Of a stretch of 64,000 nt of DNA, positions 61,765 through 64,000 are shown in pieces. Each line of letters opens with the position of its first letter. Position 1 is the first letter of the stretch. The notes beneath the pieces were generated by a model. It saw nothing but the letters and a program-made list of their open reading frames with translations, made no database searches and had not been told where the DNA came from. The stretch is from Flavobacterium frigidimaris (GTDB lineage Bacteria > Bacteroidota > Bacteroidia > Flavobacteriales > Flavobacteriaceae): assembly GCA_900129595.1 (NCBI GenBank), contig FQWG01000001.1, forward strand, positions 248,001-312,000, in the 5' to 3' direction. A program made the translations under genes and the position numbers.

Positions 61765-63053
61765 TTAAAAATATAAAAAACAAAGGAGTAATACTTTTGA
61801 TGCTGCTGACTCTTTCGGCAGTATCAAATGCCCAGATTGATTCCACATTTACACACGTAAAAATAAATTATCCTGATTTCCTGAATTTGGTAAATAGAAA
61901 CAATTTAGGATATGTGGCTGAGAAATTCAATGTGAACATAGCCGAAGCCAATATCGAAGCTTCAAAGGTGTTTCCTGATCCTGAACTGGCAATTGGAGCC
62001 AGTGACAACGGACAGCGAAGAATGCAGATGGGCTATGGTTTTTCGACAGAACTAAGCTGGACGTTGGAACTGGGCGGAAAACGCAAAGCCAGAATAGACG
62101 TTGCAAAAAGTACCAGCGAACTCACCAAAGCGCTACTGGAAGATTATTTTCGCAACCTGCGTGCAGAGGCCACTTTAGATTACTTAACCGGCTTAAAGCA
62201 AAAAGAAATTTTCAGGGTACAGTTAAACTCCTATACGATTCTTAAAAATATTGCCATAGCAGACAGTATCCGTTTTAAGTTGGGCAGCATCACCGAAATC
62301 GACGCCCGTCAAAGTAAACTTGAAGCCAACACAATGCTCAATGAAGTGTACCAAAGTGAAGCCGACTGGAAAACGGCTTTACTCGAATTGGGGACTCTCA
62401 CAGGAAAGCATAAAGCGGATACGCTCTATTCGCCTATTGGGGATTTAACACAGTTTGATCGCTTATTTGATTTGCATGCGCTCATGATTTCTGCACAAAA
62501 TAATCGGGCTGATCTCTTAGCAGCACACAAAAATAAAAATGTCTCGCAGGATCTTTTAAAATTAACTAAAGCAAACAGAGTACTGGATCTGGGCGTAAAT
62601 ATGGGTGTAGAAGGTGCTTCTGTAGTCAGCAATATTGTCGCTCCTACCCCATCTTCAAATGCTGTTTCGGCTGGTATTGCTATTCCGCTTAAATTTTCGA
62701 ATCAGAATAAAGGAGAATTAAAAGCGGCCGAATATACGGTACAGCAAGCCGATATTTTATACCGACAAACAGAATTGCAGATTCAGACTGAAGTTCGGAA
62801 AGCATGGCTGAATTATCTCGCCACGCAAAAACAAGTCCGTCAGTTTGACACCGGTTTATTAGCCGATGCGCAACGCCTTCTTGATGGAAAAATATACAGT
62901 TACAAGCGCGGAGAAACCAGTTTACTTGAAGTTCTGAATGCACAGCGTACTTATAATGAAACACAGCTTAATTATTACGAAACCCTCTATAATTATGCTG
63001 CTGCACTGGTCGAACTGGAAAAAACAGCTGGTATCTGGGATATTAATTTTTAA
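61761..63053 (+). CDS. TolC-family outer-membrane channel (CzcC/CusC-like)
   Basis: 430 residues. Signal peptide about 1-24 (ending VSNA). No lipobox is seen, unlike the channel of the HAE1 operon. The TolC repeats include GYGFSTELSWTLELGGKRKARIDVAKSTSEL (the metal-RND channel pattern) and ALVELEKTAGIW near the end. It completes the three-part metal-export system with the adaptor and permease. The ATG overlaps the permease stop by 4 bp. A small outer-membrane barrel gene follows 12 bp downstream and is likely cotranscribed. Confidence 0.92.
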   Translation: MIKNIKNKGVILLMLLTLSAVSNAQIDSTFTHVKINYPDFLNLVNRNNLGYVAEKFNVNIAEANIEASKVFPDPELAIGASDNGQRRMQMGYGFSTELSWTLELGGKRKARIDVAKSTSELTKALLEDYFRNLRAEATLDYLTGLKQKEIFRVQLNSYTILKNIAIADSIRFKLGSITEIDARQSKLEANTMLNEVYQSEADWKTALLELGTLTGKHKADTLYSPIGDLTQFDRLFDLHALMISAQNNRADLLAAHKNKNVSQDLLKLTKANRVLDLGVNMGVEGASVVSNIVAPTPSSNAVSAGIAIPLKFSNQNKGELKAAEYTVQQADILYRQTELQIQTEVRKAWLNYLATQKQVRQFDTGLLADAQRLLDGKIYSYKRGETSLLEVLNAQRTYNETQLNYYETLYNYAAALVELEKTAGIWDINF

Positions 63054-63065
63054 ATAGAGAAAACA

Positions 63066-63731
63066 ATGAAAAATATACTTACAATTTGCTTTATGCTCTT
63101 TTTTACAGTAAAAATCAGCGCGCAACAGGAAGGACTAACTTTTGGAATCAGTGGAGGTATTAACCGGACTTCTTTAACCGGTGCCACTATTGATAGTATA
63201 TCTGCTAATGGCTTTCAAAAAAGCGCAATCAGACAAACCATCGGAATTACACTCGACAACAAAACATCGAAATACTTTGGTCTGAAACACGAACTGTTTT
63301 ATAGCCGGCAATTGATGACCATCAAAATTGATGATGGAATACATCCTGAATTCACAAGCAAATTCAAGCGTCAGTACATTGACTTATTTCCCGTAAGTCC
63401 TGGTTTTTATTACAAAGGAGTACAAGTTTATGCCGGACCTTATCTGGGGCTTTTATTAAACGCTTCGGTACAGCATAAAGATGCTGACGGAAATATTTAT
63501 ACCGATACCTCTATTTATGGCAACGGGACAGCTTCAGAAAAGTACAGCCAGAAAATGGATGCCGGATTTGTTGCAGGCCTCAATTATGAATTACCAAACG
63601 GTATCACTATTGGCGGAAGATTTATTCGGGGTTTTGTCCCCATAATAGAAAATGCCAATACTAAAGAACAATGGAAAATTTATAACGAAAGCTTTTTTGT
63701 TACACTGGGATATACGTTTAAGCATAATTGA
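63066..63731 (+). CDS. Outer-membrane beta-barrel protein (porin-like, PF13568 type)
   Basis: 221 residues. Signal peptide about 1-19 (ending KISA). The mature protein has alternating hydrophobic strands of an eight-stranded barrel: LTFGISGGINRTSL, FGLKHELFYSRQLM, GVQVYAGPYLGLLLNASV, FVAGLNYELPNGITIGGRFIRGFVPII, and a C-terminal strand FFVTLGYTFKHN ending in an aromatic-rich segment. It is the last gene of the metal-efflux unit, 12 bp after the channel gene. Its role in export is unknown; it could be an accessory outer-membrane protein or simply a readthrough gene. Confidence 0.82.
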   Translation: MKNILTICFMLFFTVKISAQQEGLTFGISGGINRTSLTGATIDSISANGFQKSAIRQTIGITLDNKTSKYFGLKHELFYSRQLMTIKIDDGIHPEFTSKFKRQYIDLFPVSPGFYYKGVQVYAGPYLGLLLNASVQHKDADGNIYTDTSIYGNGTASEKYSQKMDAGFVAGLNYELPNGITIGGRFIRGFVPIIENANTKEQWKIYNESFFVTLGYTFKHN

Positions 63732-63756
63732 TGCTCTTATCCATAATTACAATATA

Positions 63757-63856
63757 AACACGAATTTCACTGATTGTCACTAATTGGTTTGTAAAATTGA
63801 TTTCACAAACTAAGTTAATCCCAATAGAATTGGTGGCAATTCGTGAAATTCGTGTT
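63757..63856. repeat. Long imperfect inverted repeat between convergent genes
   Basis: Outer arms AACACGAATTTCAC (63757-63770) and GTGAAATTCGTGTT (63843-63856) pair perfectly. The pairing extends inward to about 29 bp with a few G-T pairs, leaving a loop of about 42 nt. It lies between the convergent barrel gene and mreB and could act as a two-way terminator. I recall similar CACGAATTTCAC-type elements in flavobacterial spacers, so a dispersed repeat is possible. Confidence 0.6.
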
Positions 63857-63866
63857 CAGTTTTTGT

Positions 63867-64000
63867 TTATTTTATCAGTACACTTTTATACTTAGTGATA
63901 TGTTTCAGGACAATTCCGGTACCTACAACTACGGCTCTTAAAGGATCTTCGGCAATATAAACCGGCAAGTCTGTCTTTTGTGATAATCTTTTGTCGAGAC
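63867..64000 (-). CDS. mreB: Rod shape-determining protein MreB (C-terminal fragment, runs off right edge)
   Basis: The last 44 residues of MreB are visible on the minus strand, up to the TAA at 63867-63869. LDKRLSQKTDLPVYIAEDPL and AVVVGTGIVLKH are the conserved end of the actin-like fold, after the 'GGGA.LRGLD' motif that lies outside the window. MreB polymerises under the inner membrane and directs elongation of the wall. The call rests on this C-terminal pattern, which is very distinctive. mreC and others would lie downstream in the gene order of other Bacteroidota, but here the downstream side is the convergent metal operon. Confidence 0.88.
   Translation of the reverse strand, partial: LDKRLSQKTDLPVYIAEDPLRAVVVGTGIVLKHITKYKSVLIK

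Noticed and set aside
1..64000. CRISPR arrays, tRNA/rRNA genes, insertion sequences, phage or known defence systems
   Set aside because: I looked for regular repeats, cloverleaf-like segments, transposase and defence motifs on both strands and found none that could be supported.

Overview
The window looks like a chromosomal segment of a Flavobacterium-like member of the Bacteroidota. This rests on low GC and AT-rich spacers, TAnnTTTG -7 promoter boxes (two with a TTG at exactly 17 bp spacing), weak Shine-Dalgarno signals, a CarboxypepD_reg/TonB-type outer-membrane receptor, PAS-LuxR and membrane-anchored AraC regulators of flavobacterial type, and an mreB 3' end at the right edge. No tRNA, rRNA, CRISPR array, transposase or phage gene was seen.

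Layout. (1) 1-10.7 kb is an exopolysaccharide or O-antigen region. On the minus strand lie a glycerol-phosphate-type cytidylyltransferase, a mannose-1-phosphate guanylyltransferase, gmd and fcl (GDP-L-fucose synthesis), a small receiver-like protein, a Wzx-type flippase, a polysaccharide pyruvyl transferase and a partial glycosyltransferase. On the plus strand lie an animal-type UDP-glucose dehydrogenase, an UpxY/RfaH-like NusG paralogue with a structured leader, and a stand-alone cupin mannose-6-phosphate-isomerase domain. (2) 10.7-31.5 kb is very rich in regulators. It has two copies of a [membrane AraC + divergent small XRE] module, a cupin-AraC next to an MFS exporter, a membrane AraC next to a TonB-type receptor, and a LuxR followed by three AraC paralogues that share an N-terminal domain I do not recognise. 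Among them are a metallophosphoesterase, a beta-carbonic anhydrase, an MpaB/DUF2236 oxygenase-like protein, a 'Gcr-type' membrane protein and a second receiver-like protein. (3) 31.6-41.2 kb holds mixed genes: secreted DUF1349 protein, DUF763, acyltransferase, two secreted unknowns (one with a possible Cys-His protease core), a GAF hybrid kinase, a urea transporter and a GNAT of the arginine-operon type. (4) 41.5-50.5 kb holds an HAE1-type RND drug pump operon with a class III cyclase and a LytS/LytTR pair upstream. (5) 50.5-54.2 kb holds FabH, a double Usp protein and a membrane histidine kinase. (6) 54.5-63.7 kb holds an OmpR/HAMP two-component pair, an 800-bp leader/spacer, and a heavy-metal RND operon whose TM4 signature is of the divalent-cation type, then an outer-membrane barrel protein. 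mreB enters from the right.

How they work together. The left third makes a fucose- and probably uronate-containing surface glycan and carries its own antitermination factor. The centre looks like an accessory sensing region in which regulators outnumber their obvious targets. The right third is a detoxification block with two tripartite RND pumps flanked by two-component systems. Domain calls are from motif recognition only; no database search was run.
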